Assembly: GCA_963922205.1 (NCBI GenBank)
Contig: CAWUHX010000010.1
Span: 1,116,001-1,180,000, forward strand
Direction of reading: 5' to 3'
DNA: 64,000 nucleotides
Source of the DNA: Romanomermis culicivorax
Lineage: Eukaryota > Nematoda > Enoplea > Mermithida > Mermithidae
Part shown: positions 14,801 to 24,341 of the stretch, piece after piece
Layout of the letters: each line of letters starts with the position of its first letter
Numbering within the stretch: position 1 is the first letter of the stretch
Program-made: the position numbers and the translations under genes
The notes under the pieces: model-generated
What the model was told of the DNA's origin: nothing
Seen by the model: only the letters and a program-made list of their open reading frames with translations
The model's database searches: none

Positions 14801-15244
14801 CTCTGCTACCTACCATTCTTCACGACTAACGTCGTCAAAATATTCAAATTATGGAGTAATACGTGGAACGACCGTTGGGAGCATTTATTCATCGTTTTCA
14901 CGTGGCTCGGCTATTCCAATTCTTGCCTAAATCCCATCATTTATTCGATTTTTAATAAGAAATTTCGTCAAACGTTTTTCAAAACGTTCGGTTTTTGGCG
15001 ACGCAGCGACGAAGAAAAAATTTCGAGCGGCGCCGGTCGACGGTGTCGACGGCGCCACGGGCGTCAGCGGCAGCTTTTGACCACCACAATTTTCAGTCCA
15101 AATAACGTAACGACGTTGAAATCTTATTTACCCAGGGTAGAAAATACGACAAAATTTTCTTCGGATGAAAAAAGAAATTCATCCGTGAAAATCGAATCGG
15201 AACAAAAATTGTTGGTCGTCGACGAGGAGCCCAAGTCTGTGTAA
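5830..15244 (+). CDS. Biogenic amine-type G protein-coupled receptor (five exons, 582 aa)
   Basis: Class A GPCR that should sense an amine transmitter (dopamine, serotonin, tyramine or octopamine) at the plasma membrane. Exons: 5830-6111, 7778-7890, 10453-10829, 13317-13838, 14790-15244; all junctions are GT-AG and in phase. TM1 has GN (N51), TM2 LACAD (D79), TM3 Cys107 and the amine-binding Asp114, then DRF (131-133) in place of DRY. TM4 has the conserved Trp; the second extracellular loop has its Cys (QKYCS). TM5 reads [12 protein letters not shown]6 CYLPFF, TM7 [14 protein letters not shown]. The third intracellular loop is about 170 aa, as in D2-like and many invertebrate amine receptors. 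An in-frame stop at 5809 makes 5830 the first usable ATG; Met25 is an alternative. Odd: Ala replaces the third TM5 serine and Tyr replaces the TM6 toggle Trp. The subtype cannot be settled by eye. Confidence 0.93.
6112..7777 (+). other. Intron 1 of the receptor gene
   Basis: It starts GTAAGTTTTT and ends TATTTCACAG. It is AT-rich, with a short repeated phrase around 6660-6840 (TTTTGAAAT/ATTTCAAAATGA on opposite strands). No exon, RNA gene or mobile element was recognised in it. Confidence 0.6.
7891..10452 (+). other. Intron 2 of the receptor gene
   Basis: Donor GTGAGA at 7891; acceptor TATCCAG before 10453. It interrupts the codon for Arg of the DRF motif. A degenerate copy of a dispersed repeat (compare 3170-3480) lies near 9110-9250. 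Nothing else is supported. Confidence 0.6.
11801..12190. repeat. TTTTA pentanucleotide microsatellite
   Basis: About 390 bp of nearly perfect (TTTTA)n, with a few TTTA and TTTTTTA slips, lies in intron 3 of the receptor gene. The long apparent reading frame (repeated Ile-Leu-Phe-Tyr-Phe) is an artefact of the repeat. Confidence 0.95.
12590..12965. repeat. TTTTCC/CTTTT pyrimidine microsatellite
   Basis: A pyrimidine tract built from CTTTTCTTTTC units follows the TTTTA array in the same intron; the flanks 12190-12590 and 12965-13025 are also nearly pure T/C. On the minus strand it reads as Lys/Glu/Arg-rich, which is not a gene. The sense transcript of the receptor carries the pyrimidine-rich strand. 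Confidence 0.93.
13839..14789 (+). other. Intron 4 of the receptor gene, A-rich
   Basis: From GTAAGT (13839) to CTCAG (14789). The intron is strongly A-rich on the plus strand (runs of AAATAAA and GAAAGAA), opposite to the T-rich intron 3. No coding or RNA feature was seen. Confidence 0.6.
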
Positions 15245-16026
15245 GAGCAACACTTTCCGCGGTCAACTTTCTGGTCATGAACATAAAAATGGGGGATCCC
15301 ATGTACTGTGAAATGATAGATGCAGGGACAACCAAAAAACGTAGGCTGAATTTCACGTAGTGAAAAACTGTGTACTGTAGATTAACGTCGAATTTCCTCA
15401 TAAGAACGTAGGGTCAAAATCATGGAAAAATATTTTAATCTACTTTTCACATCGATAGGGCTGTGATACCTGAGTGCAATTTGAAAAATTTTGACCTCTT
15501 AACCAGGTTATCGAAGGAAATTTTCAGTTCTGTTTTCCGCCCGCGGACGAGAAAAAGTTTTTTACGATTACAGTAACAAGCATATTGGTTTTTTAGCGTT
15601 AGACTTACTTTCATGAGATCACTGTATTTATTATTTCATCAAAAATGGGATATAGTTCATTATGTGCTTTCAACAATACAATTTCGCAATTTCTAGTACT
15701 CGACACTTTTGATTGAACAATATGCTCAATCTGTTTTAATGCTTCTAAATAATGAAAGTGGAAAGCAATTAGTATTTCTGATTTTCACGATTTTCTGATA
15801 ATTAATATATCATATAGAACTGGAAATTTGTGAGCATACTGACCGAACCCTCGGAAGTTTTTCGAGTGAAAAATTATACAGTAAGAGCTCTATGTAAACA
15901 ATTTTTACGACAGTACTGATTTGTGTCACTTTTCTATTTGGAAGCATTTTATGAAAAACAGACAATATGCTACTTAATCGAACCTACTTTGTGAATTTCA
16001 GTTCATTATCACAAAAGAAAGCTTAC

Positions 16027-16184
16027 CAATTTGACATTGAGGAGTACGAAGTCTTACGAATCTTGTTTGATCTCCAACGAGATTCAAGATATCACTCCAA
16101 AATTTGTCACTGATTTCATTTAAATTTTCAGTCACAGTTTCCATACTGCTGTTAAGAGATGAATCTGAATTCAGGTCAAACTCG
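16027..16184 (-). CDS. Candidate internal exon, unknown gene
   Basis: On the minus strand 158 bp lie between an acceptor (TTTCTAAAG) and a good donor (ATTG|GTAAGC). The open frame gives about 52 residues of normal composition, including METVTENLNEISDKFWSD. I do not recognise the protein and could not connect the exon to others. The opposite strand is also partly open after a TTTCAG at 16001, so this call is weak. Confidence 0.25.
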
Positions 16185-16544
16185 CTTTAGAAATTAAGTA
16201 GTCTCTTCAATCCGACTAAATCACGTCACGTGAAATAGATGGCAAAAAATGGAAATTATCGGATGACGAATACTCCCCAAAATACGAATTCCTATTTTAT
16301 GTTCAAGACTTCGATGTTCAAAATCATGATTGCAGTGTAATAATCACAAAAATACAAAAATCTATTTCGGTTTCGATACCAAATCCGATCTTGGAATTTG
16401 GATTTGAAGTCTGTTTTATAGCATTCTTAAATTGAAAAGTTGATTAAAAAACTCAGCTACAGAATCAACAGGTTTTCCTAATGGGCTACTACTGTAGTTT
16501 CACACAAAAGTAAAGTACCCTGTTCAAAAAGTTTCCTTTTTCAG

Positions 16545-16752
16545 GGTCATTGATACGAGGAATCAGAAACGCGGAATACCTGTTTCCGTAAGTTTCCTTG
16601 AACCAAATTGGGCGACTTCGTCGCCCGAAAACATCGTAAAATCGCTGCCTGATTTGCATAACTTGAACACTAACATTAGGGACGAGGGCCATATTTTGAG
16701 ACAAGACTTGCCGATTCCCGTGGCCACTAACGACATTTCAGACAATGTGTGA
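16545..16752 (+). CDS. Candidate terminal exon, unknown gene
   Basis: After a TTTTTCAG acceptor the frame is open for 68 codons and stops at TGA 16750-16752. The peptide starts VIDTRNQKRGIPVSVSF and has a balanced, protein-like composition (ENIVKSLPDLHNLN). No family was recognised and no upstream exon was found; it could be an alternative 3' exon of the receptor gene or part of a separate gene. Confidence 0.3.
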
Positions 16753-17470
16753 TATTGCGCATGCAGTTTTTCGTCAGTTTTGTTATATTTTCGTCATTCA
16801 TGTTACTTTTGTGGAAAATTTTATAAAGGACTGTTCTTCGTACAGTAAAACTGGAAAACGGGCTCATCGGTAATCTTTTTCGCACTTTCCGCTTTATGCA
16901 CAGAATGGTTTTCTTCCCATTTATGATTATTATGATTGCGATCAATCTATCACATAGCCTTCCAGTGTAAGATTATTATCGACATACCTTTAGCCATCCT
17001 TCTGTAGTTCGCTCTTTATAAAATGCTTATAAAAAGAGAATAATCACAAAAATTAATACTGCCTCCCTAGTGGCTAACACTACGCTTTTACTGTGGAATT
17101 TTTCAGTAGGCACACGACTTTCTAGCCCTAATGTGGTTTAGCTGAAATTCCTGAAAATCAAATGGTACTTGCTTTCCAGTTTTATTATTTTTTGCATCAT
17201 GCAACTCACATTATTATTGTGATATTTTTCTCCATCAAATTCATTGTCGATTGGCCCTACCAGTTTTTTCACCGTAAGACTGTCTATATCAGAGGTCCAC
17301 TTTCCACAATGGGCATTAGACGAGTAGCACTTGTTTGCTGCAGATGTGTCAAAAGATTAATTGACACCAAAAAATCATCTAGACACTTCAGAAATATGAC
17401 ATGTGCCCACCGCGCTTGCTATAATTTTTTCCACACACGACTTATTGCGAAAACTTTAGACATTCCATAG

Positions 17471-17559
17471 TCCGAAACACCATTCCATCGTCCGATCTGC
17501 AAACGCATACGTCCGACTTCAACGATTTTCTAGAGGCCGACAAAGCATCTCGAGACGTG
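17471..17559 (+). CDS. Candidate internal exon next to the Polinton
   Basis: An acceptor (CATTCCATAG) is followed by about 29 codons (RNTIPSSDLQTHTSDFNDF...) and the donor GTG|GTAAGC. If real, it belongs to the same plus-strand gene as 16545-16752 or to a neighbour, and its next exon would lie beyond the Polinton that begins 130 bp further on. I found no such continuation after 37416. Confidence 0.22.
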
Positions 17560-17689
17560 GTAAGCCAAATTGTTACAGACTTACCCCATGAATTTTCAGT
17601 TTTCAGTTGATAGCCTTTCCAATCTTCTGAGCGTACTGTAGTTAACAGCGACTGATGATGTATTTCGAACATATGAAATTATTGACGTT

Positions 17690-18465
17690 AGTAGTAAGGC
17701 CGGCCCGTATAGGTCGTACGCTTAAGGATACTCCTATCTTTTGTGTACGACCTATAATTTGTCACTTTTTTTCGATTTATAGGTCGTACAGTAAACATAC
17801 ACGTTTTGCTTTTGTCGGATTTACAGGTCGTACAGTAAACATATACGGTTAATTTCTTCGTCGATTTATAGGTCGTACAGAAAACATATACGTCGATTTA
17901 TAGGTCGCAAGGTTAAAAATGCATGTTCTAGAGTTACCGTAATTGTAGAATTACGGTAATTTTTCGATTATGGTAATAAATGTGTTACTGTGCGTGGAAA
18001 AGGAAAATCATTGATGAACATAAAAAGGAAAACTAAAATGAACAAAAAATGGAAAAGAAATAAAAAGAGATTGTGTGTAAAAATGGCTTCCCCTCTGGGA
18101 AGAGGAAGCCCACAAAAATTTGCACCCCGGACCCCCTTTGTCAAAAGGGTGCCACCTGCAGGTGTAAAAATATTTTGGAGGTCCCATTTTCTGAACGATC
18201 GTTCAAGTCAACAAATGTCAGAACGGTCAATCTGGTCAGTAATGGTCTGTTTAATGGGTAAATTCTCGGGAGGGTCATTACGCGATGAAACATTATCTTT
18301 ACGGGTGCATGCGTAAAAATTTTGATGTTCTGCCAAAAATGACCAAGAAGGTCTTTTATAAAAATGACCAGAGCGAGCTGGCCGTAAAAAGCATGTAGAC
18401 AAAAAAGGTCTTTCATAGAAAGATGACCAAACAAGAAGGTCGTAAAAAGCGTGCGGAAAATTTGA
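17690..18465 (+). repeat. Left terminal inverted repeat of the Polinton
   Basis: It starts AGTAGTAAGGCCGGCC and matches the reverse complement of 36641-37416 almost base for base. Tandem units containing TTTATAGGTCGTACAG lie near the outer end (17740-17910); an ACGGTAA-rich palindromic stretch lies at 17930-17965 and the perfect palindrome GAACGATCGTTC at 18196-18207. The 108-aa frame inside it is also present in the right repeat and is not taken as a gene. Confidence 0.95.
17740..17910. repeat. Tandem subterminal repeats
   Basis: Four imperfect units with the core TTTATAGGTCGTACAGTAAA, separated by 20-50 bp, lie just inside the left end; the mirror set is at 37196-37370. Clustered subterminal repeats are typical binding sites for a transposon's own replication or integration proteins; that role is inferred. 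Confidence 0.75.
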
Positions 18466-18589
18466 CAAGTTAAAAAAATCTTTACGTATCAAAAATTTTT
18501 AATTCAATGCAACATTTTATTTTATTATAAAACTTTTGAAACACTATTTTATTTTTGTTTATCACTAAAATATTATAGTCTAAATACAA

Positions 18590-18960
18590 AAAATAATAAC
18601 GTGAACAAGAAATGGAAAACATAAAAGAAAGAATTCATTTATAAAATTGACCCCCTCCGCCCACGGAGGAAGTCCTTCAAAAATCGTGCCCTCGGGCTCC
18701 AAAATAAGAGGTGCACCGTCTGCAGGTTCACAGAGAAGTGAAGTGGAAGCCCTGCATACTGAACGATCGTCCAAATTAGAACGGTCTTTTAGATCAGAAT
18801 GCTCAATTCCACATACAAAAACTCTAAGAGTCTATAAAACTTGAAACATTATTCCTACGGGTTTATACTTATAAAATCGTAAATGATCAAATTCTTTATA
18901 GAAAAATGACCCAAAAGAGTGGGGCGTAAAGCGCATGTAGAAAAGTGAATAGTTGAGATG
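18590..18960 (+). repeat. Degenerate second copy of the subterminal segment, left arm
   Basis: This block repeats the order of motifs found at 18000-18465: an Asn/Lys-coding A-rich start, CCCTCCGCCCACGGAGGAAG, a CTGCAGG palindrome, GAACGATCGTCC, GAAACATTATTCCTACGGGT, and a run ending in GCATGTAGAAAAG. It is strongly diverged, so it looks like an old internal duplicate of the terminal repeat. Confidence 0.65.
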
Positions 18961-19008
18961 CAAAATATTCTAAATGTAAAAAGTAATTGATACCTCAAAA
19001 AATATTTG

Positions 19009-19041
<33 letters not shown>

Positions 19042-19531
19042 GAACTAAATCATCAATACATGAACGTTATTCTACGTATCGGAAATTAATACATTATATT
19101 GGATGATTTATGTAGGTAGATGTGGTTTTGTATACAGAGTGTTTCCCGGAGCAAACATAGAAAGGTTAGACAGCTGAAGCCATTTAGATCATAAAACCAA
19201 TTAGAAATGCTAGAAAAGGTCAAAGGTTCTATAAAACACGGTAGCAAGAGACGCTTTACCAAAACAATTAAGGTGGTGATTATTATTATTTTGATAGTTT
19301 TCTAGAATAACCTAGAGCCTAAAACCTTTAAAGAGACGCAATACCAAAACAATTAAGGTGGTGATTATTGTTATTTTGATAGAACCTTCAAAGAAAAACC
19401 GAAAAGATTCAACCAAAAAAGCAGAAAAAACCGGAAAAGGTTTAATGAGGGTAAAGAGGTATAAATAGAAAAAATAGAAGAAGAAGAACCATTCTTATTT
19501 TTGTACTTGCGCGCGACACCCGAGACTAACA
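18961..19531. other. Left-arm non-coding segment with direct repeats
   Basis: It holds an AAAAG microsatellite (19012-19045) and a direct repeat of about 40 bp, ACAATTAAGGTGGTGATTAT followed by TATTTTGATAG, at 19264 and 19350. These sit 180-270 bp upstream of the left-arm gene and could be regulatory. No coding sequence was seen. Confidence 0.6.
19460..19467 (+). promoter_or_regulatory. TATA box of the left-arm gene
   Basis: TATAAATA lies 65 bp upstream of the ATG at 19532, at a normal distance for a short 5' UTR. No other TATA candidate is closer. Confidence 0.55.
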
Positions 19532-20313
19532 ATGGAAGCCGTTTTCGTTACGTTTATTTCGACGTTGAGAGCCGCCTACGAGGCTTACGGTACACTGATT
19601 TTACAAATATTTTGAATTAAAAATTCATATGTATACTATTTCATTATTATTAATTTAGAGCCGTTTTTAACGACGGCCGACATTGACGCGTGGGCGTCCG
19701 TCTTCTGGGAGGAGGCCTCGACGGACTTCAAGAGCTGGTGGAAAAGCCAGCGAGGGGTTGAATATCCGGCTAGACAGAAACCCTTTTGGGGTTTCATGAA
19801 ACGTCTACGCCGGATGTTTGAAAACCCTTCGCTGGTCGACGGCCAGCTAGCCTCGCACCTGTGGAATATCCTCCCCCCAGGTGCGAGGGCTGAATGGGAA
19901 AACGCCGACGGTCGCTACGTCGAGGAGAGGGTAAAATTAGCGCTGCCGCGTTTCTAGTAAGTTCAGATGTTATAGTTAAAACATGTAGTAGACATATAAA
20001 TTTTATATTTAATGAGAGTAAAATTATTATAAGCTTTTAGTACAACTGCAACATGCTACAGATTTCTAATTTATGTATATTAATGTATGGTATATAGCTG
20101 AGTTGTCTAAAACTTAACAAAGAACATTTCTAGAATATTCTAGAAGTTTTCAATTATTTACACGATTTATATGATAAAATTTTACGATAAAATAAAGGTT
20201 ATTGATAGATCTTGTACCTATTACTTAACAGTTAAATGATATATTAGAGTAAAAATTTTTGTTTAACTAAAATAGTTATTAAAATTTGTAAAATTTTTAG
20301 TGGATACGCGTGA
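19532..20313 (+). CDS. GC-rich spliced orphan gene in the Polinton left arm (about 118-122 aa)
   Basis: Exon 1 is 19532-19589; exon 2 starts at 19659 after TTTAG. Exon 2 is open to TAG at 19955-19957, giving 118 aa. A strong donor, GTAAGT, overlaps that stop (19957), and splicing to the acceptor TTTTTAG|TGG at 20301 would end the protein six residues later (122 aa, stop 20311-20313). A third option uses a donor at 19930 and reads exon 3 in another, Gly-rich frame. The product has seven tryptophans (31, 36, 46, 47, 63, 88, 99), a basic centre (KRLRR, 67-71) and no signal peptide or TM. It matches no Polinton core protein I know. It is much more GC-rich than every other gene in the element and lies alone, facing away from the capsid genes, so it may be captured cargo. 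It has its own TATA box and poly(A) signal. Function unknown. Confidence 0.65.
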
Positions 20314-20894
20314 AACGTTTAGCGTGGGGGTGCGACGGCGGTGGCGGCGGCGAAGGAGGGTGTATATATGTATATTTTATTTTGTTTTGTTTTGTTTTAA
20401 ATTTTGTATATATGTATAATTTATTTTATTTTGTTTTAAATTTTGTATATATTTTGTTTCGAATAAATTAAATTGAATTAAAATTAATAAAATTTTTTAT
20501 TTATTGCGTTTAATAGTAAAGGTAATTTCTTTAGAGTTCTACTATGAATGTGTGTGTGTGTGTGTGTGTGTATGTGTCAACTTCGGGAATATAAAAAAGG
20601 GTTTACTGTAGTCAGATATTTAGAGATGTACGAGTAAACGATATGTAGAGAATATGCACAAACAGGTCTTAGGGTAAAAAAGAACGTACAAGATAATTAC
20701 ATAGTACTGTAGAATTAAAGGAGAAAATAAAGGAAAGAAGGAGTAATAAAAGGAAGCTCATTTATAATTAGGAATAAATTAAAAGAATATTTCTAAACAA
20801 TAGCTAAAGAGAAGGAGTGTATAAACAACAACAACTATAAGTGATTTTTTATTATAAAAAAATGAGATGAAATGTACATATAAATATAACGTAT
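20314..20894. other. 3' region between the left-arm gene and the capsid gene
   Basis: A GC-rich GGCGGTGGCGGCGGCGAAGG stretch (20337-20356) follows the left-arm gene, then repeated TTTTGTATATA units. AATAAA at 20461-20466 is a likely poly(A) signal for the plus-strand gene. A (TG)n run lies at 20551-20572. The remainder should contain the 3' UTR of the minus-strand capsid transcript; nothing else was seen. Confidence 0.6.
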
Positions 20895-22292
20895 TTAAAT
20901 ACTATAATCTGTAAAGGTTTCACGATTTTTATCAATCATTACGAGAGAGTCAAATTCTGCGTATATAAGTGCTTCAATACCGCCATCTGGTATATCCTCT
21001 CCAAAATTCATCTGTAAACTAGTGGTTCCTTCACGTACGAGTTCCCAAAAATTACCATCCATACCGCAAGGAGTCAAATCAAAAACAAAAACCGTGTTAT
21101 GCGTTGTAAAAGAATTTCGGGTAATTTCATTACCCTTGTTATCTGTACCGATTCCTACACCCTCAAATAATTGTACAAAAGTGCGCAAATATTTGTTTTC
21201 TTTAAAATTTAGCATATATGGTGTTGTAGGTAAGGTTGTAGTACCACTTGTTATTTTAATCTCGTTTAATCCGAAATGCTTAAAATTGAAGGGGCTTTGA
21301 TTATAATCACCCCTAGCAGCCGAACCATCAACGAGCGCCACAACGAGACGACGAGGTAAAGGACCTGTGAACAATGAGTTCAGAGGAGCTGAGCGACGAC
21401 TAGTTGTTATGTATAGACTTGTAACATGACATCGACGAATAGGGTATTTTGCAGCTGTATTTTGTAACATGGATTCAATAGCTAGATTGATATTATCCGC
21501 AACTTCAACTTTTTTAATAAATAGAGACATGCTTTTAACCTCGATTTTATAAGCTTCGTTGTCAGTAGCTATAAATTTTTGCAAACAAAAATCATCTCTA
21601 TGTCTGTATAAATCAATTTTCAAAGTACATTGATTCAATAGAAAACGTTCTTGCATAAATAGATCGGCGTGTATAGGAGCCATTAATTCAACAACTGTAC
21701 TGTTTTTGAACATCTGAACTCTTTCCAAAGCACCCTTGTTTTTCTTTATATCGAGAACATCGCCATTTTCAAAAGCATAACCAGCAGCTGCAACATGTGT
21801 CGACTTAGCATCACGACCATAGTTCAATTCCGTTTCCAAATAAGATCTGTAAGCGTATCTATCCCCACTGAAATGTTAAAATGATAAAATTAAAAAAGGT
21901 AAACATACATTTAATTATAAAACTTACCTGTCAGATATTAATTTTCCATTTAAGTACATCTTGATCTGTTTAAAAAATGTTTTGCCGATCAAATTAATTG
22001 GTGCTACAACATTTCCAGTAAGGTTATTGTTGGCGTCTGCTGTTAAAACGCAAGCAGCGCCATTAGCTTTCGTAATTCGAATAGTAAAATATATAAAATT
22101 TTTTGATAAGTCCAACATATATGAATCAGGTGAAATAACAAACTCGTAAGGTCCTTCATTAGTACAAGGATTTTGTAACTGAATTTCAGACCAAAAACTT
22201 CTACGAATAGCAACTTGCGTTGGAGGTACGGTAAATAAATCTAACTCCGTTTTACTACTAGGAGACGACGCAGCATCAATAAATTTACTCAT
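20895..22292 (-). CDS. MCP: Major capsid protein, double jelly-roll (445 aa, two exons)
   Basis: Exon 1 is 22292-21928, exon 2 21867-20895, with a 60-bp GT-AG intron. The N-terminal part (SFWSEIQLQNPC, PYEFVISPDSYMLDLSKNFI) and the segment spanning the junction into TELNYG follow the pattern of the Polinton/adintovirus hexon-like major capsid protein. Later segments with alternating hydrophobic residues (ALVDGSAARGDYNQSPFNF) fit the second jelly roll. The length fits the family. It should form the icosahedral shell. It is the last gene of the minus-strand cluster, and its ATG overlaps the end of the preceding gene by 4 nt. No break is visible. Confidence 0.9.
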
Positions 22293-22825
22293 TTTGAATA
22301 GATATCCTTGAAACCGACTACTCTACGTGGAGTCTTTTTTAAGAATGAGGAACGTCGTTTCAGGTGTTTACGTTTATGTTGTTTTTGATGTTGATGTTGT
22401 TGACGCTGACCATCATTTAACTTTTTATTGCTTTTTATATGTATCGTAGAATTTATATGTTTACGCTTCCCTAAACCTTTTCCTTTATGAATGCGCTCGC
22501 CCGTTTCGTGTAATAAGTTACCAGCTGCGTTTCGTCCATGCTCAGCAACACTTTCTTTAAAAGAACGACCTTCTACAACATCACCTGCAATTTTGGAACC
22601 TGCAGCAAGTGCATGCTTTCCTGCAGATTTTAACAAAGGCATAGCTAGACGCCACAAACTCTTAAAAAAATTACCAACTCCAGCTCCTTGATGTCTATAA
22701 TAATACGGGTATGCTGCTCGAAAACCTTCTAAACTACCACCTAATTGAAATTGATTATCTTGAATACTATGTTGATAAATTTTGATCCAGTAATCAACGG
22801 TTTCAGGAATAAATACGGTATGCAT
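22289..22825 (-). CDS. Basic core-like/minor virion protein (178 aa)
   Basis: Layout: a short N-terminus, GG-containing segment (FQLGGSLEGF, 27-35), a Gly/Ala-rich amphipathic stretch (GAGVGNFFKSLWRLAMPLL, 47-65), then a very basic, His/Gln-rich tail (112-170, e.g. HKRKHLKRRS). This combination recalls adenoviral core/cement precursors (pVI or pX type), and similar small proteins sit between capsid genes in Polintons and adintoviruses. The Gly-Gly segment could be a maturation site for the element's own protease, but it does not match the adenain consensus exactly. It overlaps the capsid gene by ATGA, suggesting coupled expression. Homology is by pattern only. Confidence 0.65.
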   Translation of the reverse strand: MHTVFIPETVDYWIKIYQHSIQDNQFQLGGSLEGFRAAYPYYYRHQGAGVGNFFKSLWRLAMPLLKSAGKHALAAGSKIAGDVVEGRSFKESVAEHGRNAAGNLLHETGERIHKGKGLGKRKHINSTIHIKSNKKLNDGQRQQHQHQKQHKRKHLKRRSSFLKKTPRRVVGFKDIYSK

Positions 22826-22955
22826 ATTTTGCTTTGAAAATCAAAAAGAACAACAAATAAATGAATTAATTAATTAAGAGCGTTTGCGAAAATTCAACCT
22901 GACGACAACGTGTCCAATTGCAAATGAATGAGTAAATAAAAATTTGATACTATGC

Positions 22956-23873
22956 TTATAGGAATAAAGGAGTACGTCGCCGAAAATGTAATTTAACTAT
23001 AACATTCCCAAACTGAAAGGGTATAAGCTCATTCATACTGTTTTTTATATTAATCTCGAGTACTGTAATTTCTTTCAATTGAATTGGTATATAGTGAGGT
23101 GTTTCATATAAACGACTCACATTATCTTTGTATTTTCCCTGAACATTTACTATACGTAAAAGCGGCGCTAAAGTATTTCCAACAATCTGATTTTCAATAA
23201 TATTACAGTAAACATAAAAATTCTGTAAATCATTCAAATTTGGTGGTTGAATACCTAACATGTATAAATGATTAGTTCCAGGCTCGGCAAGAAAAACAGC
23301 TTTGGATGGTGGAATATGTGTGTTAGAATTTTTTGGAGGTTTCTCTCCAACTGTATATAAGTTAATATTCACAGCTCTATTTAAAAAATCATCAGCAGTT
23401 GCATAGGCCTCAGTATTGGTAGCGCCAAATCCGAGAAGCTCCATTAATCGTTTGCTTATTTCGATTTTACGTAAGATTGTACCACTTTTTATTTTCAAAT
23501 TAACTAATCCTCTACTATGTTCATCGTATGAAAACATGATTTCCATGTTAGTTCCGGCAATAGCTGCTCCAACTTTTGCATTCAACTCTTCAATTAATTC
23601 AGATATGGTAAAGTAATGTTTTTCAAAAACAATTACTTTAATTTTTTTGACCTTATTTCCAACACCATCCGTAGTTAGCGTTATTACATTATCTCCACCA
23701 TGATTGGTAAATGTAGCCCAACTATAGGGGTATATTATTTCACTTAGTCCTACCTCCCAGTTGCCATCTAGTTTTAAACGGTAAGGTAGATGGGCTGAAA
23801 AATCAGAGGGTTTGTTTCCATTTTTGCTATTACTAGGTAATGTGATATAAAATTGATCTTCAAAGGTTGTCAT
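22956..23873 (-). CDS. mCP: Penton-like minor capsid protein (305 aa)
   Basis: The N-terminus (FYITLPSNSK..., SDFSAHLPYRLKLDGNWEVG) followed by LSEIIYPYSW is the recognisable start of the single-jelly-roll minor capsid (penton) protein of Polintons. The length fits. It should occupy the vertices of the capsid. It lies between the core-like gene and the two-TM gene, overlapping the latter by 14 nt, within the structural block. It is intact, with no introns. Confidence 0.88.
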   Translation of the reverse strand: MTTFEDQFYITLPSNSKNGNKPSDFSAHLPYRLKLDGNWEVGLSEIIYPYSWATFTNHGGDNVITLTTDGVGNKVKKIKVIVFEKHYFTISELIEELNAKVGAAIAGTNMEIMFSYDEHSRGLVNLKIKSGTILRKIEISKRLMELLGFGATNTEAYATADDFLNRAVNINLYTVGEKPPKNSNTHIPPSKAVFLAEPGTNHLYMLGIQPPNLNDLQNFYVYCNIIENQIVGNTLAPLLRIVNVQGKYKDNVSRLYETPHYIPIQLKEITVLEINIKNSMNELIPFQFGNVIVKLHFRRRTPLFL

Positions 23874-24171
23874 TATTTATAATGTTGTTGTTTGCTGTTG
23901 CTATAGGTACAGTCTTCAATGAATTAGATGACTGTAATACGGTCGGTACGGGGCTAGGTAATAAATATCCTATACAAGCGCACAAAAGACCAACCCACAA
24001 TTGTGTATTATTATTGTAGAGAGATAAATTTATTATAGCTGTAATGACTACAATGTATATTAGTATGACCTGACTGAAGAAAACCACTTCGTTTCGAGGT
24101 AGACGTTTTCCAAAAAACTCCCAAACGCTAATGCGAGACGTTTCTGAATGCGTACTATTACTACTATCCAT
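23860..24171 (-). CDS. Small two-TM membrane protein of the Polinton (103 aa)
   Basis: A polar N-terminus rich in Ser (1-15) precedes FFGKRLPRNEVVFFSQ, then two hydrophobic spans (about 28-50 and 57-72), the second ending GYLLPSPVP. Small proteins with the same RNEV...LW..LL...GYLLPSP layout often sit beside the penton gene in Polintons; role unknown, possibly a virion membrane or release function. It is the first gene of the structural block, and its upstream gap carries the GGCGGAGCTA repeats. Confidence 0.65.
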   Translation of the reverse strand: MDSSNSTHSETSRISVWEFFGKRLPRNEVVFFSQVILIYIVVITAIINLSLYNNNTQLWVGLLCACIGYLLPSPVPTVLQSSNSLKTVPIATANNNIINNDNL

Positions 24172-24341
24172 TTCAAAATAAAAAATTTTTATTTAACAAC
24201 TAAACACTCAGTTATAAATTTATAAAAAGGCGGAGCTACTAAAATAACCAATAAAATTATACAAAAATATAAAGGAGGCGGAGCTATCAAAGTGAAGTAA
24301 AATTTATATATATATAAATACATATAGAAGGAGTTAACTTT
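24172..24341 (-). promoter_or_regulatory. Putative promoter of the structural-gene block
   Basis: This 170-bp gap upstream of the two-TM gene holds two copies of AAAGG(AG)GCGGAGCTA (24226-24239 and 24271-24286). On the minus strand each reads TAGCTCCGCC followed directly by a TTTATA-type sequence, as in a GC-box plus TATA arrangement. Similar copies occur upstream of the gene at 30476. Promoter activity is inferred. Confidence 0.5.

Larger units (their letters stand above)
15245..17689. other. Spacer between the receptor gene and the Polinton
   Basis: The 3' UTR of the receptor gene probably occupies its start. It contains second copies of the dispersed repeats of the first 5 kb (15300-15590 and 15755-15970) and three candidate exons of unknown genes (16027-16184 minus; 16545-16752 and 17471-17559 plus), listed separately. 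The right edge is the Polinton end at 17690. Confidence 0.5.

Noticed and set aside
17990-18316. 108-codon basic frame, present also at 36790-37116
   Set aside because: It lies wholly in the terminal inverted repeats, whose near identity preserves any frame; it has no promoter, no family match and overlaps palindromic repeat DNA.
20337-20356. Gly-rich coding continuation (GGCGGTGGC...) as a separate gene
   Set aside because: It is open only in a frame that needs an unproven upstream donor; it is described as an alternative 3' exon of the left-arm gene instead.
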